From contig DAHUYN010000013.1 in assembly GCA_027315165.1 (NCBI GenBank), positions 1 to 52,988 on the forward strand: DNA of 52,988 bases, in the 5' to 3' direction. Of the stretch, positions 25,699 to 34,459 are shown piece after piece (position 1 is the first letter of the stretch; every line of letters begins with the position of its first letter). The position numbers were made by a program, and so were the translations under genes. Origin of the DNA: Thermoplasmata archaeon (GTDB taxonomy: Archaea; Thermoplasmatota; Thermoplasmata; Lutacidiplasmatales; UBA184). A model generated the notes under the pieces. That model ran no database searches and was not told where the DNA came from. It worked only from the letters and a program-made list of their open reading frames with translations.

Positions 25699-25935
25699 CT
25701 ACGGGCCGCTCACGGTGACGAGCGTCTCGGTCCGCTTGATCCCGGGGACCCGCCGGATCCGGCTCATCACGATGTCGAGGGCGGCGTTGATGTGCTCGGC
25801 CTGGACCTTCACGATCAGGTCGAACGGGCCGGTGACGCCCTGGACCTCGACGACGCTCGGGATCGCCCGCACCCGTCGTGCCACCTCCTCGAGGCGGCCC
25901 AGCTCCGTCTCGACGAGGAGGTAGAGCGTCTCCAC
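25699..25935 (-). CDS. Stand-alone Lrp/AsnC-type ligand-binding (RAM) domain
   Basis: 78 residues. The whole protein corresponds to the effector-binding half of Lrp/AsnC regulators: LYLLVETELGRLEEVARRV, then GVTGPFDLIVKVQA and IRRVPGIKRTETLVT. There is no DNA-binding helix-turn-helix. Such proteins form decamers and bind amino acids. It may modulate a full-length Lrp encoded elsewhere. It lies 51 bases upstream of the peroxiredoxin start on the same strand and may be cotranscribed with it. Confidence 0.9.
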   Translation of the reverse strand: METLYLLVETELGRLEEVARRVRAIPSVVEVQGVTGPFDLIVKVQAEHINAALDIVMSRIRRVPGIKRTETLVTVSGP

Positions 25936-26043
25936 GAAGGCCCTCGGAAGCGCGACGACCGAACCCCTTCATGAACCTAGCGTCCTCACGCTCCCGGACC
26001 GGCGGGGCGAAGGGTTATGCCTCCTCCGGGCCGGACGGACCCC

Positions 26044-27270
26044 GTGGCGCTCCGTCTCTACGACTCGCTCGGCGGGCGCGTCCGGGAGGTCGCCCCCTCG
26101 GCCGACGGGGCCGTCACGCTCTACGTCTGCGGCCCGACGGTCTACGACCGGGCGCACGTCGGCCACGCCCGCACCTACCTCACGTTCGACCTCGTCCGCC
26201 GGCTCCTCGAGGCCCAGGGCGCCCGGGTCCGCCACGTGATGAACATCACGGACGTCGAGGACAAGATCACCGACAGGGCCCGGGCGCTCGGCCTGGGCTG
26301 GCGCGAGCTCGCGCGACGGGAGGAGCGCGACTTCCTCAAGGACCTCGCCGACGCACGGATGCGGCCCGCCGACACGACGCCCCGGGCGAGCCGGTACGTC
26401 GCGCGGATGGTCGAGGTCGCCCGCGCCCTCGAGCGCACGGGCCGGGTCCGGCGGACCGAGGAGGGGTTCGCCTACACGCCCGACCCCGCCCACGCGCGCC
26501 ACAACTTCCCGGGCAGCTCCGCCCTGAGGCGCCACGCGGTCGCCGAGCCGGGACACCCGTTCACGGGGCGCGGCCCCGGCGCCGCGACCGACGACTTCCT
26601 CGTGTGGAAGCCGCAGGAGCCGCCAGGACCGGCGTTCCCGAGCCCCTGGGGCCGTGGCGTCCCCGGCTGGCACCTCGAGTGCTACACGATGGCGAAGGAC
26701 CTCTTGGGCCTCCCGGTCGACCTGCACGGGGGCGGCCGCGACCTCCTCTTCCCGCACCACTTCGCGGAGAACGAGGTCGCGCTCGCGCTCGACAAGGCGC
26801 CGTTCGCCCGCACGTTCCTGCACTCGGCGTTCGTGACCGCGGACGACGGGCTCAAGATGTCGAAGTCGACCGGCAACCTCGTCCCCCTCCGGGGCGCGCT
26901 CGCCGCCCACGGCGCCGACGTCGTCCGCTGGTACCTCCTCTCGACCCCGATCACGCTCCCGCTGCAGTGGCAGGAGAACGATGCCGGTGAGGCCCGCGAG
27001 GAGCTCGACCGGGTCCGCGGCGCGCTCGCCGCCAGCCTGAGCGCCGGAGGAGGCGGAGGCGTCCGCGCGCACGCCTACGAACGGCTCGCGGCGCGCGTCG
27101 AACGGCACCTCTCGACGGGACTCCACGCCGATGCCGCCCTCGGCGCCCTGCGCGACTTCGCGGAGCGGCTCGGCGCCCACGCCGACGGTCGTGTGGCCCG
27201 CGGCGAGCGGGCCGCGGCCGCGCGCGCCGTCGGGAAGGTCGAGGCGCTCCTCGGGATCGGGCTTCGCTAG
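26044..27270 (+). CDS. cysS: Cysteinyl-tRNA synthetase
   Basis: 408 residues from GTG 26044; a GTTATGC box at 26014-26020 supports this start over ATG 26017. Class I synthetase: C29 and the HVGH signature at 38-41, zinc ligands in HLECYTM and LFPHHFAENE, and the KMSKS loop. The HIGH-like and KMSKS motifs are intact. The C-terminal part is short compared with about 460-residue bacterial enzymes, lacking most of the anticodon-recognition tail. Shares CTAG as overlapping stop codons with the converging thiolase gene. Confidence 0.95.
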   Translation: MALRLYDSLGGRVREVAPSADGAVTLYVCGPTVYDRAHVGHARTYLTFDLVRRLLEAQGARVRHVMNITDVEDKITDRARALGLGWRELARREERDFLKDLADARMRPADTTPRASRYVARMVEVARALERTGRVRRTEEGFAYTPDPAHARHNFPGSSALRRHAVAEPGHPFTGRGPGAATDDFLVWKPQEPPGPAFPSPWGRGVPGWHLECYTMAKDLLGLPVDLHGGGRDLLFPHHFAENEVALALDKAPFARTFLHSAFVTADDGLKMSKSTGNLVPLRGALAAHGADVVRWYLLSTPITLPLQWQENDAGEAREELDRVRGALAASLSAGGGGGVRAHAYERLAARVERHLSTGLHADAALGALRDFAERLGAHADGRVARGERAAAARAVGKVEALLGIGLR

Positions 27271-28472
27271 AGGCCGCGCCGGTCCAGGATCAGGCTCAGC
27301 CCGTTGCCGCCGCCCATGCAGAGGGTCGCGAGGCCGAGGCGGCCGTTCGCTCGGACGAGCTCGTGCGAGAGCGTCACGACGATCCGGCAGCCGCTCGCCC
27401 CGATCGGGTGACCCAGGGCCACGGCGCCGCCGTGGACGTTGAACTGCTCCTCCGTGAACCCGAAGGCCCTCTGCACCGCGATCGAGGCCGTCGAGAACGC
27501 CTCGTTGTGCTCGACCCGGTCAAAGTCCTTCGGCGTGAAGCCGGTCCGCTCGAGATGGCGCCGGACCGTCGGGATCGGCGACTCCATCACGCGCTCGGGC
27601 GGCACGCCGCTGACCTGGCCGCTGTGGACCCAGGCGACCGGACGGAGGTCGCGGCGTCGAACGACCTCCTCCGAGGCGAGGACGACCGCGGCGGCGCCGT
27701 CGGAGATCTGGGAGGAGTTGCCGGCCGTGAGGAGGCCATCCTTGACGAAGGCGGGCCGGAGGCGGGCGAGCCCCTCGGGCGTGGAGCTCCCGCGCGGCCC
27801 CTCGTCGATCGCGAGGCCGCCCCCGCGGGGCGTGGCGCTCGCGGGGACGGCGACGATCTCGGAGGCGAAGACCCCCGAGCGCGACGCCTCCGCGGCCCGC
27901 CGGTGACTGCGGAGCGCGAACCGGTCGGCCTCCTCGCGCGTGAGACCGAGGTCCCGGCCGATCCGCTCGCCCGTGAGCCCCATGTGCTCGTGCTCCCCGT
28001 AGGCGTCGAGCAGCGAGTCCCGGAGCATCGCGTCGTCGATCGACTGGGGCCCCGGGGCGAGCCCCCAGCGCGCGCGGGCCGGGAGGAGATACGGGGCCGA
28101 CGACATGCTCTCCATCCCGCCGGCGACCATCACGCCGAACTCGCCGGAGCGGATCGCGGCCGTCGCGGAGAGGATCGCCTGCAGGCCCGAGCCGCAGACC
28201 ATGTTCACGGTGAACGCGCCCGCCGTGTCGGGCACGCCGACGGCGCGCAGGACCTGACGGGCGGGGTTCTGGCCGTTGCCGGCCTGGATCCCGTTGCCGA
28301 AGATGAGTTCCTCGATGTCGGCCGGCGGGATCCCCGAGCGCTCGACCGCGGCTCCGGCGGCGAGGGCGCCGAGGGTGACGGCCGGTGTGTCCCGGAGGGC
28401 CCCTCCGTACTTGCCGATGGGGCTGCGGACTCCACTGAGGAGCGCGACGCGGGGCGGAGGAGCGGTCGACAC
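27267..28472 (-). CDS. Acetyl-CoA acetyltransferase (thiolase)
   Basis: 401 residues from GTG 28472, preceded by the box CTTTATC (28494-28500); TTG 28487 is an alternative. Catalytic residues are intact: C93 in NMVCGSGL, the histidine in HGGAVALGHPIGASG and the second cysteine in CMGGGNG. The complete cysteine-histidine set makes this a true thiolase rather than the archaeal SCP-x-like form lacking these motifs. It joins or splits acetyl-CoA units in mevalonate or fatty-acid pathways. No DUF35 or HMG-CoA synthase partner is adjacent. Confidence 0.93.
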   Translation of the reverse strand: MSTAPPPRVALLSGVRSPIGKYGGALRDTPAVTLGALAAGAAVERSGIPPADIEELIFGNGIQAGNGQNPARQVLRAVGVPDTAGAFTVNMVCGSGLQAILSATAAIRSGEFGVMVAGGMESMSSAPYLLPARARWGLAPGPQSIDDAMLRDSLLDAYGEHEHMGLTGERIGRDLGLTREEADRFALRSHRRAAEASRSGVFASEIVAVPASATPRGGGLAIDEGPRGSSTPEGLARLRPAFVKDGLLTAGNSSQISDGAAAVVLASEEVVRRRDLRPVAWVHSGQVSGVPPERVMESPIPTVRRHLERTGFTPKDFDRVEHNEAFSTASIAVQRAFGFTEEQFNVHGGAVALGHPIGASGCRIVVTLSHELVRANGRLGLATLCMGGGNGLSLILDRRGL

Positions 28473-28543
28473 GCACGGCCGACCCAACGGGCCGATAAAG
28501 GGCTAGCCCCGCGGGCTCGCGTGCCAAGGGGCGACGCGACCCG

Positions 28544-29281
28544 TCAGTCCTCTTCGACGCGGGGCGCGAGGAGGAACCGGCCCTCCCCCTTGCCGTCGGC
28601 GACGGTGAACTCGATCTTGAGCGGGTACTCGTTCCCGAGGTGGAGCGTGACCTCGGGGCTCGTCGTGATCGACTTCACCATGCTCGAGAAGAAGTCGAGC
28701 GGGTACATGCTCTTGACCGGCTCCTTGACCTCGAGCTTCGAGAGCGCCGCCTTGGGGAGGCTCAGGTCGACGCGGTCGGTCTCTCCCTCGGAGTGCATCG
28801 TGAACGACTCCGGCTCGAGGGTGAGCGTGACGTGGTCGGAGATGCTCTCGCTGCCGCGGATCCCCTGGCGGAGGTCGTCCATCTTGACGACGGCGAGGCC
28901 GGGGGGGCTCACGTTCGGCACCTTCGGGTCGGTGATCCCCGCCGGGTCGACGATCGCCATGTGGCGGGTCAGCTTGCCGACCTTGAGGACGAGGCGGTTC
29001 TTGCCGCCGTCGAACTGGAGGTCGAGGACGTCGCCGGGCTTGGAGAGTCGGAGGACCTCCTTGAGCTTCTCGACGTCGATGCCGATCTCCGTCGGCTCGC
29101 CGGTGAACTCCTCGAACGCCCCCTTGTTCAGCTTGAGGACGAGCATGGCGACGTGCGACGGGTCGACGGCCTTGACGTCGATGCCGTCCTTCGAGACCGA
29201 GAGCTTGACCTCCGAGACGAGCGTCGAGATGACCTCGACGAGCTCCCGAAGGATCTCCATTCGGATCCGTGCCTTGAACAT
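28544..29281 (-). CDS. pcn: DNA polymerase sliding clamp PCNA
   Basis: 245 residues from ATG 29281. The clamp fold is recognised by FKARIRMEILRELVEVIS, KDGIDVKAVDPSHVAM, the interdomain connector near EVPNVSPP-like sequence (KVPNVSPPGLAV) and LDFFSSMVKSI. The length is normal for a homotrimeric PCNA. It tethers polymerase, FEN1 and ligase to DNA. The TATA box on the minus strand (CCTATTTAGAG, 29315-29325) lies about 39 bases from the ATG, leaving a short leader with GAGG. Confidence 0.96.
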   Translation of the reverse strand: MFKARIRMEILRELVEVISTLVSEVKLSVSKDGIDVKAVDPSHVAMLVLKLNKGAFEEFTGEPTEIGIDVEKLKEVLRLSKPGDVLDLQFDGGKNRLVLKVGKLTRHMAIVDPAGITDPKVPNVSPPGLAVVKMDDLRQGIRGSESISDHVTLTLEPESFTMHSEGETDRVDLSLPKAALSKLEVKEPVKSMYPLDFFSSMVKSITTSPEVTLHLGNEYPLKIEFTVADGKGEGRFLLAPRVEED

Positions 29282-29380
29282 CGACCGTCCTCGGGCCGCG
29301 CTCACGGAGGGGGGCTCTAAATAGGTTTCCCGTCACGAGGGCACAACGGTTTTGTCGGCGGCGTGGGTCGCGGGTCGCGC

Positions 29381-30136
29381 GTGACCGAACTCCTCTACCT
29401 TCCGAACGTCGACGCCGCCTACGAGCGGACGTTCACCGCCCGCATCACCGCGCTCCCTCCCGGCGGGGTCGTCCTCGACCGGACCCTCTTCTACCCGACG
29501 GGCGGCGGGCAGCCGTGCGACCTCGGGCGGCTCTCGCTCCCCGGCGGCGTCGAGCTGGCCGTCGAGGACGTGAGCCGGAGCGGTCCGGCGGTCCTCCACC
29601 GGCTCGCCCGACGCGCAAGCCCCGTCGAGGGCCTCGCCGTCGGCGCCGAGGTCCGCGGCACGATCGACTGGGGCCGTCGGCACCGGCACATGCGGCTCCA
29701 CACCTTCCAGCACCTCCTGTCGGCCCGGCTCTTCGCCGTGCACGGGACGAGGACGCGGAAGGCCTCGCTGGGCGGCTCGGGCGGGCTCCTCGAGCTCGAG
29801 GGACCGTGGACCGCCCCGACCGACACGCCTCCGCTCGTCGACGACATGGCCGGCTACCTCGCGAGGGACCTGCCGGTCTCGGTGCGCCTCCTCCCGCGCG
29901 CCGAGTACGAACGGAGCCCGGGGGAGCGCTCGGGGCTCGTCCCGCTCCCGCACCAGGTCGACCCGGTGCGCGTCGTCGAGATCGAGGCGGCCGACCGGTG
30001 CCCGTGCGGCGGGACCCACGTCCGACGGTTGGGGGAGATCGGCCCGTTCCGCATCGACCCCCCGCGCGTCCTCTCGGGACGCGTCCGGGTCACCTTCACG
30101 CTTCCCGAGGCCTCGACGCCCACTCGCCCTTCGTGA
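29381..30136 (+). CDS. alaX: Alanyl-tRNA editing protein AlaX
   Basis: 251 residues if GTG 29381 is used (start uncertain; an in-frame GTG lies six codons upstream). A free-standing homologue of the alanyl-tRNA synthetase editing domain: zinc ligands in the RLHTFQHLLSA motif (HxxxH) and CPCGGTHV (CxxxH). FYPTGGGQPCDLG marks the N-terminal beta-barrel. It deacylates tRNA-Ala mischarged with Ser or Gly. The 3' end overlaps the converging acetyltransferase gene by 41 bases. Confidence 0.93.
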   Translation: MTELLYLPNVDAAYERTFTARITALPPGGVVLDRTLFYPTGGGQPCDLGRLSLPGGVELAVEDVSRSGPAVLHRLARRASPVEGLAVGAEVRGTIDWGRRHRHMRLHTFQHLLSARLFAVHGTRTRKASLGGSGGLLELEGPWTAPTDTPPLVDDMAGYLARDLPVSVRLLPRAEYERSPGERSGLVPLPHQVDPVRVVEIEAADRCPCGGTHVRRLGEIGPFRIDPPRVLSGRVRVTFTLPEASTPTRPS

Positions 30137-30653
30137 TGCCGTAGAGCGCGACGTCGTGCCAGGCGCTGTGGTGGAACAGCGCCGACCGAAGCGTCCCCTC
30201 GCGACGGAAGCCGAGCCGCTCGAGGAGCTTGTAGGACGGGGCGTTCGCCGTGTCGCAGGTCGCCCCGACGCGCGGCAACGCAAGATCGTGGAACAGGTAG
30301 TCGACCAGGAGGCCCACCGCCTCTCGGCCGTGACCCTTGCCACGCTCCGCGATCTCCCCGAGGACGTACCAGACATCGGTGAGCGTGAGGACGGGATGGG
30401 CCTGGTAGTGGCCGACGAACCCGATCACGTGCGGCCCCTCCTTGCGCTCGACCACGAACCGCGGGGCCAGGGACCGAGGGTCCTCCGGTGCCTCCGCGAC
30501 GTCTCGTGCGAAGTCCTCGAAGCGGTCGACGGAGAACCGGTCGAACGGCGCGACCGTCTCCGGATCGTTGTACCAGTTGAAGAGCGTGAGGAGGTCGGCG
30601 TTCCTCGGCGCCCTCAGCCGGATGTTCGGGCCCTCGAGGAGGGGGACCGGCAT
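30096..30653 (-). CDS. GNAT acetyltransferase, RimJ/RimL type
   Basis: 185 residues. N-terminal NIRLRAPRNADL and WYNDPETVAPF are typical of the RimJ/RimL subfamily. The acetyl-CoA loop is ERGKGHGREAVGLLVDYLF, and NAPSYKLLERLGFRREGTLR closes the fold. It probably acetylates protein N-termini or a small amine; the substrate is not predictable. It is third in a possible minus-strand operon with the two small genes upstream, four bases after the winged-helix gene. Confidence 0.88.
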   Translation of the reverse strand: MPVPLLEGPNIRLRAPRNADLLTLFNWYNDPETVAPFDRFSVDRFEDFARDVAEAPEDPRSLAPRFVVERKEGPHVIGFVGHYQAHPVLTLTDVWYVLGEIAERGKGHGREAVGLLVDYLFHDLALPRVGATCDTANAPSYKLLERLGFRREGTLRSALFHHSAWHDVALYGITKGEWASRPREA

Positions 30654-30657
30654 CGGC

Positions 30658-31053
30658 TCACGCGTCCGGTGCCGGGGTCGGGGTCGGGCCCGTGGGCGGG
30701 GTCGGTGGCTCTTGCCCGTAGAGGTGCAGGCTCGGCGGCGCCGGGGGGGCCCGGTCGGACGGGCCGTCGGTCCGCAGCGCGACGGCCTTCTTGTGGCCCG
30801 AGGGCGTCAGCGAGTAGACGAGCTTCGGCTCGCTGTAGCCGATGACGTACTGCACGCGCCGGTAGATGTATCGGCTCATCTCGAGCGAGCGGAGCGCCAC
30901 CTTCAGCGTCGACGAGTCCTCCTGCGCGAAGGCGCGGAAGATCCCGAACTCCGTCGTCCACTGGTCGGCCTCGAACCGGACCTGCTGGCCCCGGTGGTCG
31001 AGCAGATGCAGGAGGAGGGAGCGCTCGAGCCTATCCAGCTCCTCTTTGGCCAT
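30658..31053 (-). CDS. Small winged-helix-like protein
   Basis: 131 residues. The first 90 form a plausible winged helix: an N-terminal helix (LDRLERSLLLHLLDHRGQQ), a middle STLKVALRSLEMSRYI recognition region and a wing closing with LVYSLTPSGHKKAVAL, a pattern common at the end of MarR/PadR-like domains. The last 35 residues are Pro-rich and disordered. It is likely a DNA-binding regulator, but no family could be assigned with confidence. It lies 15 bases after the small gene upstream and may control it or the divergent epimerase. Confidence 0.6.
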   Translation of the reverse strand: MAKEELDRLERSLLLHLLDHRGQQVRFEADQWTTEFGIFRAFAQEDSSTLKVALRSLEMSRYIYRRVQYVIGYSEPKLVYSLTPSGHKKAVALRTDGPSDRAPPAPPSLHLYGQEPPTPPTGPTPTPAPDA

Positions 31054-31068
31054 GGCCGGCGGCTCCGC

Positions 31069-31293
31069 TCAGGAGATCGTCGTGATCTCGTAGTGGACGT
31101 CCATTCCCTTCATCCGGTGGTGCATCTCGGTGATCAGGCCGATCACGTCGTCGAACGTCGCCTTCTCCTTCCACTTGAAGACGAAGTCGTGCATCCCCAT
31201 CGACTCCTCGAACCCCAACGAGCGCATCGTCCCGACGATCGCGTGCGGGTCGCTCCCCTCGGAGTGGAACAGCATCCGGACGTAGGTGCGCAT
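31069..31293 (-). CDS. Small conserved-looking protein of unknown function
   Basis: 74 residues with no membrane segment. The sequence (FHSEGSDPHAIVGTMRSLGF, VFKWKEKATFDDVIGLITEM) suggests an alternating alpha/beta fold of ferredoxin-like size. Good coding structure and tight spacing to the winged-helix gene argue that it is real. Its promoter probably lies in the shared A/T-rich stretch at 31333-31347, which also serves the divergent epimerase gene. Confidence 0.65.
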   Translation of the reverse strand: MRTYVRMLFHSEGSDPHAIVGTMRSLGFEESMGMHDFVFKWKEKATFDDVIGLITEMHHRMKGMDVHYEITTIS

Positions 31294-31332
31294 ATCGCTC
31301 CGGCAGTAAGTGCTCGGCGGTGCTACGCGGCC

Positions 31333-31347
31333 CTTATCTTATATATG
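31333..31347. promoter_or_regulatory. Divergent TATA region between small gene and epimerase
   Basis: CTTATCTTATATATG is the most A/T-rich stretch in this part of the window. It lies 31 bases before the epimerase ATG on the plus strand and about 48 bases before the 74-residue protein on the minus strand, so both may use it. Confidence 0.6.
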
Positions 31348-31373
31348 CTTCCCTTCGTGCTCGCCGAACCGAG

Positions 31374-32333
31374 ATGCCCGGCCTTGACCTCGCCCGGCCC
31401 GCCGTCGTGACGGGCGGAGCCGGTGCGATCGGCGGCTTCCTCGTCCGCGCCCTGCTGGCGCGCGGCGCGAGCGTTCGGGTCATCGACAACCTCTCCTCGG
31501 GCTCGGTGGCGCACCTGCCCGATGTCGCGACCGAGCCGAGGCTGACCCTCCACACGCTCGACATCCGGCAGGCCGAGCCGCTCCGACGGGTGTTCGAGGG
31601 GGCGGGGAGCCTCTGGCACCTCGCGGCGAACCCGGACATCCGTCGCGGGACCGTCGAGCCGACGCTCGACCTCGAGCACGGGACGGTCGGAACCTCGAAC
31701 GTCCTCGAGGCGGCGCGTCTCGGCGATGTCCCCCAGGTGCTGTTCTCCTCCTCGAGCGTCGTCTACGGCTACCCGGCCCGGTTCCCCACGCCCGAGGACT
31801 ACGGGCCGCTCCTGCCGCAGTCCCTCTACGGGGCCTCGAAGCTCGCCTCCGAGGGCCTCATCAGCGCCTATGCGAGCTGCTACGGGCTGCGGGGCGTCCT
31901 CTTCCGCTTCGCGAACATCATCGGCCCGACGATGACCCACGGCGTCATCTTCGACTTCTTCGACAAGCTCCGGCGCGACCCGACCCAGCTCGAGGTCCTC
32001 GGCGACGGGGCCCAGGCGAAGAGCTACCTGCGGACCGAGGACTGCGTCGACGCGATGCTCCTCGCCGCCGCGCGGGCGCCCGGCCTCGTCGAGGCCTACA
32101 ACCTCGGCACCGCCGACCGCACCTCGGTGCGCGAGATCGCGGAGAAGGTCGTGGCCGCGCGGGGAGGCCACGCTCGCATACGGTATACGGGAGGTCGCCA
32201 GGGCTGGGCCGGCGACATCCCCCAGCAGCTCCTCGACATCGCGCGCATCTCCGGGCTCGGATGGTCCCCACGGTGGAGCTCGCGCGAGGCCGTCGACCGG
32301 ACGATCGGAGAGCTCGCGAAGGCCCCGGGCTAG
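31374..32333 (+). CDS. NAD-dependent sugar epimerase/dehydratase
   Basis: 319 residues from ATG 31374. Extended short-chain dehydrogenase: Rossmann motif VTGGAGAIGGFLV, SSSSVVYG with the catalytic Ser, and YGASK supplying Tyr and Lys. NIIGPTMTHGVIFDF and GDGAQAKSYLRTEDCVDA match the UDP-glucose 4-epimerase-like group. It makes a nucleotide sugar for glycan assembly, consistent with the glycosyltransferase one base downstream. TATA-directed leaderless start. Confidence 0.92.
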   Translation: MPGLDLARPAVVTGGAGAIGGFLVRALLARGASVRVIDNLSSGSVAHLPDVATEPRLTLHTLDIRQAEPLRRVFEGAGSLWHLAANPDIRRGTVEPTLDLEHGTVGTSNVLEAARLGDVPQVLFSSSSVVYGYPARFPTPEDYGPLLPQSLYGASKLASEGLISAYASCYGLRGVLFRFANIIGPTMTHGVIFDFFDKLRRDPTQLEVLGDGAQAKSYLRTEDCVDAMLLAAARAPGLVEAYNLGTADRTSVREIAEKVVAARGGHARIRYTGGRQGWAGDIPQQLLDIARISGLGWSPRWSSREAVDRTIGELAKAPG

Positions 32334-32334
32334 C

Positions 32335-33405
32335 ATGGCCCCCGAGCGCCCACCGTTCCGGTCGGTCCGACCGGGGACGGTCACCGTCATCGTGACGGTC
32401 CTCAAGGACCCTCGCGTCGCCCGGACCCTGGAGAGCCTCCTCAAACAGACGCGGAGGCCGGACGAGGTCCTCGTCGACGACGGCGGCGGCGACGACGCGG
32501 TCCGTCGCCTCACCGAGACGTTCACGCGGCGCGACCCGTGCGTGCGTCACCTCGAAGCGCCGGGGAACATCCCCGAGAGCCGGAACACCGCGCTCCTGGC
32601 CGCGACGGGCGAGTTCGTCGCGTTCCTCGACGCCGACGAGGTGGCCCCGCCCGCTTGGCTCGAGGAGCTCCTGCGGCCGTTCGCCGACCCGCGGATCGGG
32701 TTCACCGGCGGGCCGACGCCCGCGATGGCCGGCACGGCGACGACGGTCGGCGCCCGCTACTACGACGGGTATCTCTCCCGTTTCTACGAGACGGTCGCCG
32801 CTCGGAAGCCGCACGCGCTGCCGATGGGCAACTCGGCGTGGCGCGCGGAGGTCTTTCGCAAGGTCGGCCTGCTCGACACGACGCTCTACCGCCGGGCCGC
32901 GAGCGAGGACCAGGAGATCGCCGCGCGGGCCCTGGCCGCGGGCTTCGAGGGCCGCTACGTGCCTCTGGCCCGTGTCGACCACGACTTCTCGGACCTCTCC
33001 GTCCCTCGCCTGCTGCGCAAGCAGCGGGTCTACGCCGAGGGGGGCTACGTCGTCTGGCGTCGGCGCGGGACCACCTACGAGGCCTCGCCGACGGTGCTGC
33101 TGCCCTACGTCCTGCTGCCGCTCGCCGCGATCGTCGGCGCGCTCCTCGCTCTCCTGCCTCTCACCCGGCTCCTCGGGCTCGTGTTGCTCGCTCTCGGGCT
33201 CGGGGGCTTGGGCCTCCTCGCCCTCCTCCTGACGATCACCGGGCTCGCCGCCGACCGGCGATACCCCGGCCTGCGCTACCAGGCGCTCGAGATCCCCCGG
33301 CGCTGGGCGACGCTCTGGGGCGCCTTCCAGGGACTCCGCCACTACGGATGGCACGGCCGCGGCCGGGGCGCCGAGGCGGCCGGCGGCGCGCTTCCAAAAC
33401 CTTAA
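32335..33405 (+). CDS. Family 2 glycosyltransferase with C-terminal membrane segments
   Basis: 356 residues. GT-A fold: TVTVIVTVLKDPRVARTLES opens the domain, the metal-binding DxD is in FLDADEVAPP, and the acceptor-site acid is in SEDQEIA. Two hydrophobic segments (about 260-300) near the end anchor it in the membrane, and about 45 cytoplasmic residues follow. It probably transfers a sugar to a dolichol-type lipid or surface glycan with the product of the upstream epimerase; one base separates the two genes. Confidence 0.9.
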   Translation: MAPERPPFRSVRPGTVTVIVTVLKDPRVARTLESLLKQTRRPDEVLVDDGGGDDAVRRLTETFTRRDPCVRHLEAPGNIPESRNTALLAATGEFVAFLDADEVAPPAWLEELLRPFADPRIGFTGGPTPAMAGTATTVGARYYDGYLSRFYETVAARKPHALPMGNSAWRAEVFRKVGLLDTTLYRRAASEDQEIAARALAAGFEGRYVPLARVDHDFSDLSVPRLLRKQRVYAEGGYVVWRRRGTTYEASPTVLLPYVLLPLAAIVGALLALLPLTRLLGLVLLALGLGGLGLLALLLTITGLAADRRYPGLRYQALEIPRRWATLWGAFQGLRHYGWHGRGRGAEAAGGALPKP

Positions 33406-33429
33406 GCGGGCCTCGGGCTCCGCGCGGCC

Positions 33430-34320
33430 ATGTCCAACCACGCCGACCCCGCGGTCACGAAGACCGGGGACCTGGTCCTGCTCGACTACGAGCTGTGGGC
33501 CGAGGGCGCCGGCAGGTCCGAGCTCGTCGATACGACACGGGAAGAGGTCGCGCAGGCTGCGAAGATCCCCGTCCCCGAAGGGCACACCTTCGGGCCGAGG
33601 CCGCACCTGCTCGGCGGCGACTATTTCCCCGGCGGGATCGAGAACGCCCTCGTCGGGCAGAAGGTCGGCGCGGAGTGGGAGCGGGAGTTCGCGCCCGCGG
33701 ACGCCTTCGGCGAGCGGGACCCGAAGCTGATCGAGCTGTTCTCGATGCACGAGGTCTCGCGACTCCCCGAGATGCGGCGCGACGACGCCCACCTCGACAT
33801 CGGGACGGTCCTCACGATCGACGGGCGGCGCGGCCGCGTCGTGTCGCTCACGGCCGCGCGGGTCCGGGTCGACTTCAACCCGGCGTACGCGGGCCGCAAG
33901 GTCCGCGCGAAGTTCAAGGTCCTCTCGACGATCTCACAGCCCGTCGCCCAGGCGAAGGCGCTGATCGACCTGACCTACGGGCATGGGGACGACTTCAAGG
34001 TCGACCTCCACGAGGGCGTCCTCTCGCTGCAGGTGCCGGACCGCTCGAAGTTCGACTTCGGCTGGGCCGCCGCGAAGCCGCGCGTGATCGACCAGCTTCG
34101 AACGCACCTCAAGCCGAGCGCGATCAAGGTCGTCGAGGAGTACGTCACGCCGAAGGAGACCCCGAAGGAGTCTCCCAAGGAGTCCGCGCCGTCGACGCCG
34201 TCCCCGAGCGAGGGGAAGTCGGCCGAGAAGGCTCACGGCACGGAGCCGAAGGCGGCTGCGTCGGGCCACGGCCACACCCACGAGCCCTCCCGCGCCAAGC
34301 CCAGCTCCGAGAAGGACTGA
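33430..34320 (+). CDS. FKBP-type peptidyl-prolyl isomerase, SlyD-like, with His-rich tail
   Basis: 296 residues. FKBP core with an inserted IF flap: GDLVLLDYELWAEG, then GGDYFPGGIENALVGQKVG, APADAFGERDPKLIEL and a C-terminal return (DFNPAYAGRKVRAKFKVLS). About 80 further residues form a second small domain, followed by a Lys/Glu/Pro-rich tail ending in GHGHTHE that may bind metal. It helps folding of nascent or stressed proteins in the cytoplasm. A TATA-like box (aaaaccttaag, about 33395-33405) overlaps the end of the glycosyltransferase gene. Confidence 0.92.
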   Translation: MSNHADPAVTKTGDLVLLDYELWAEGAGRSELVDTTREEVAQAAKIPVPEGHTFGPRPHLLGGDYFPGGIENALVGQKVGAEWEREFAPADAFGERDPKLIELFSMHEVSRLPEMRRDDAHLDIGTVLTIDGRRGRVVSLTAARVRVDFNPAYAGRKVRAKFKVLSTISQPVAQAKALIDLTYGHGDDFKVDLHEGVLSLQVPDRSKFDFGWAAAKPRVIDQLRTHLKPSAIKVVEEYVTPKETPKESPKESAPSTPSPSEGKSAEKAHGTEPKAAASGHGHTHEPSRAKPSSEKD

Positions 34321-34459
34321 GCCGCGCCGCGGAGCCCCGTGAGGGGGCGACCGGGTCGACTCTCCGTCGAAGGGGTTCTCTCACCGGCCCCGAGTCTGCC
34401 GGCGACGCGTCGCGCTTCCGGAGCGACCTCGGAGGGGCGGGGTTCGGGGCCCCGCGCCC

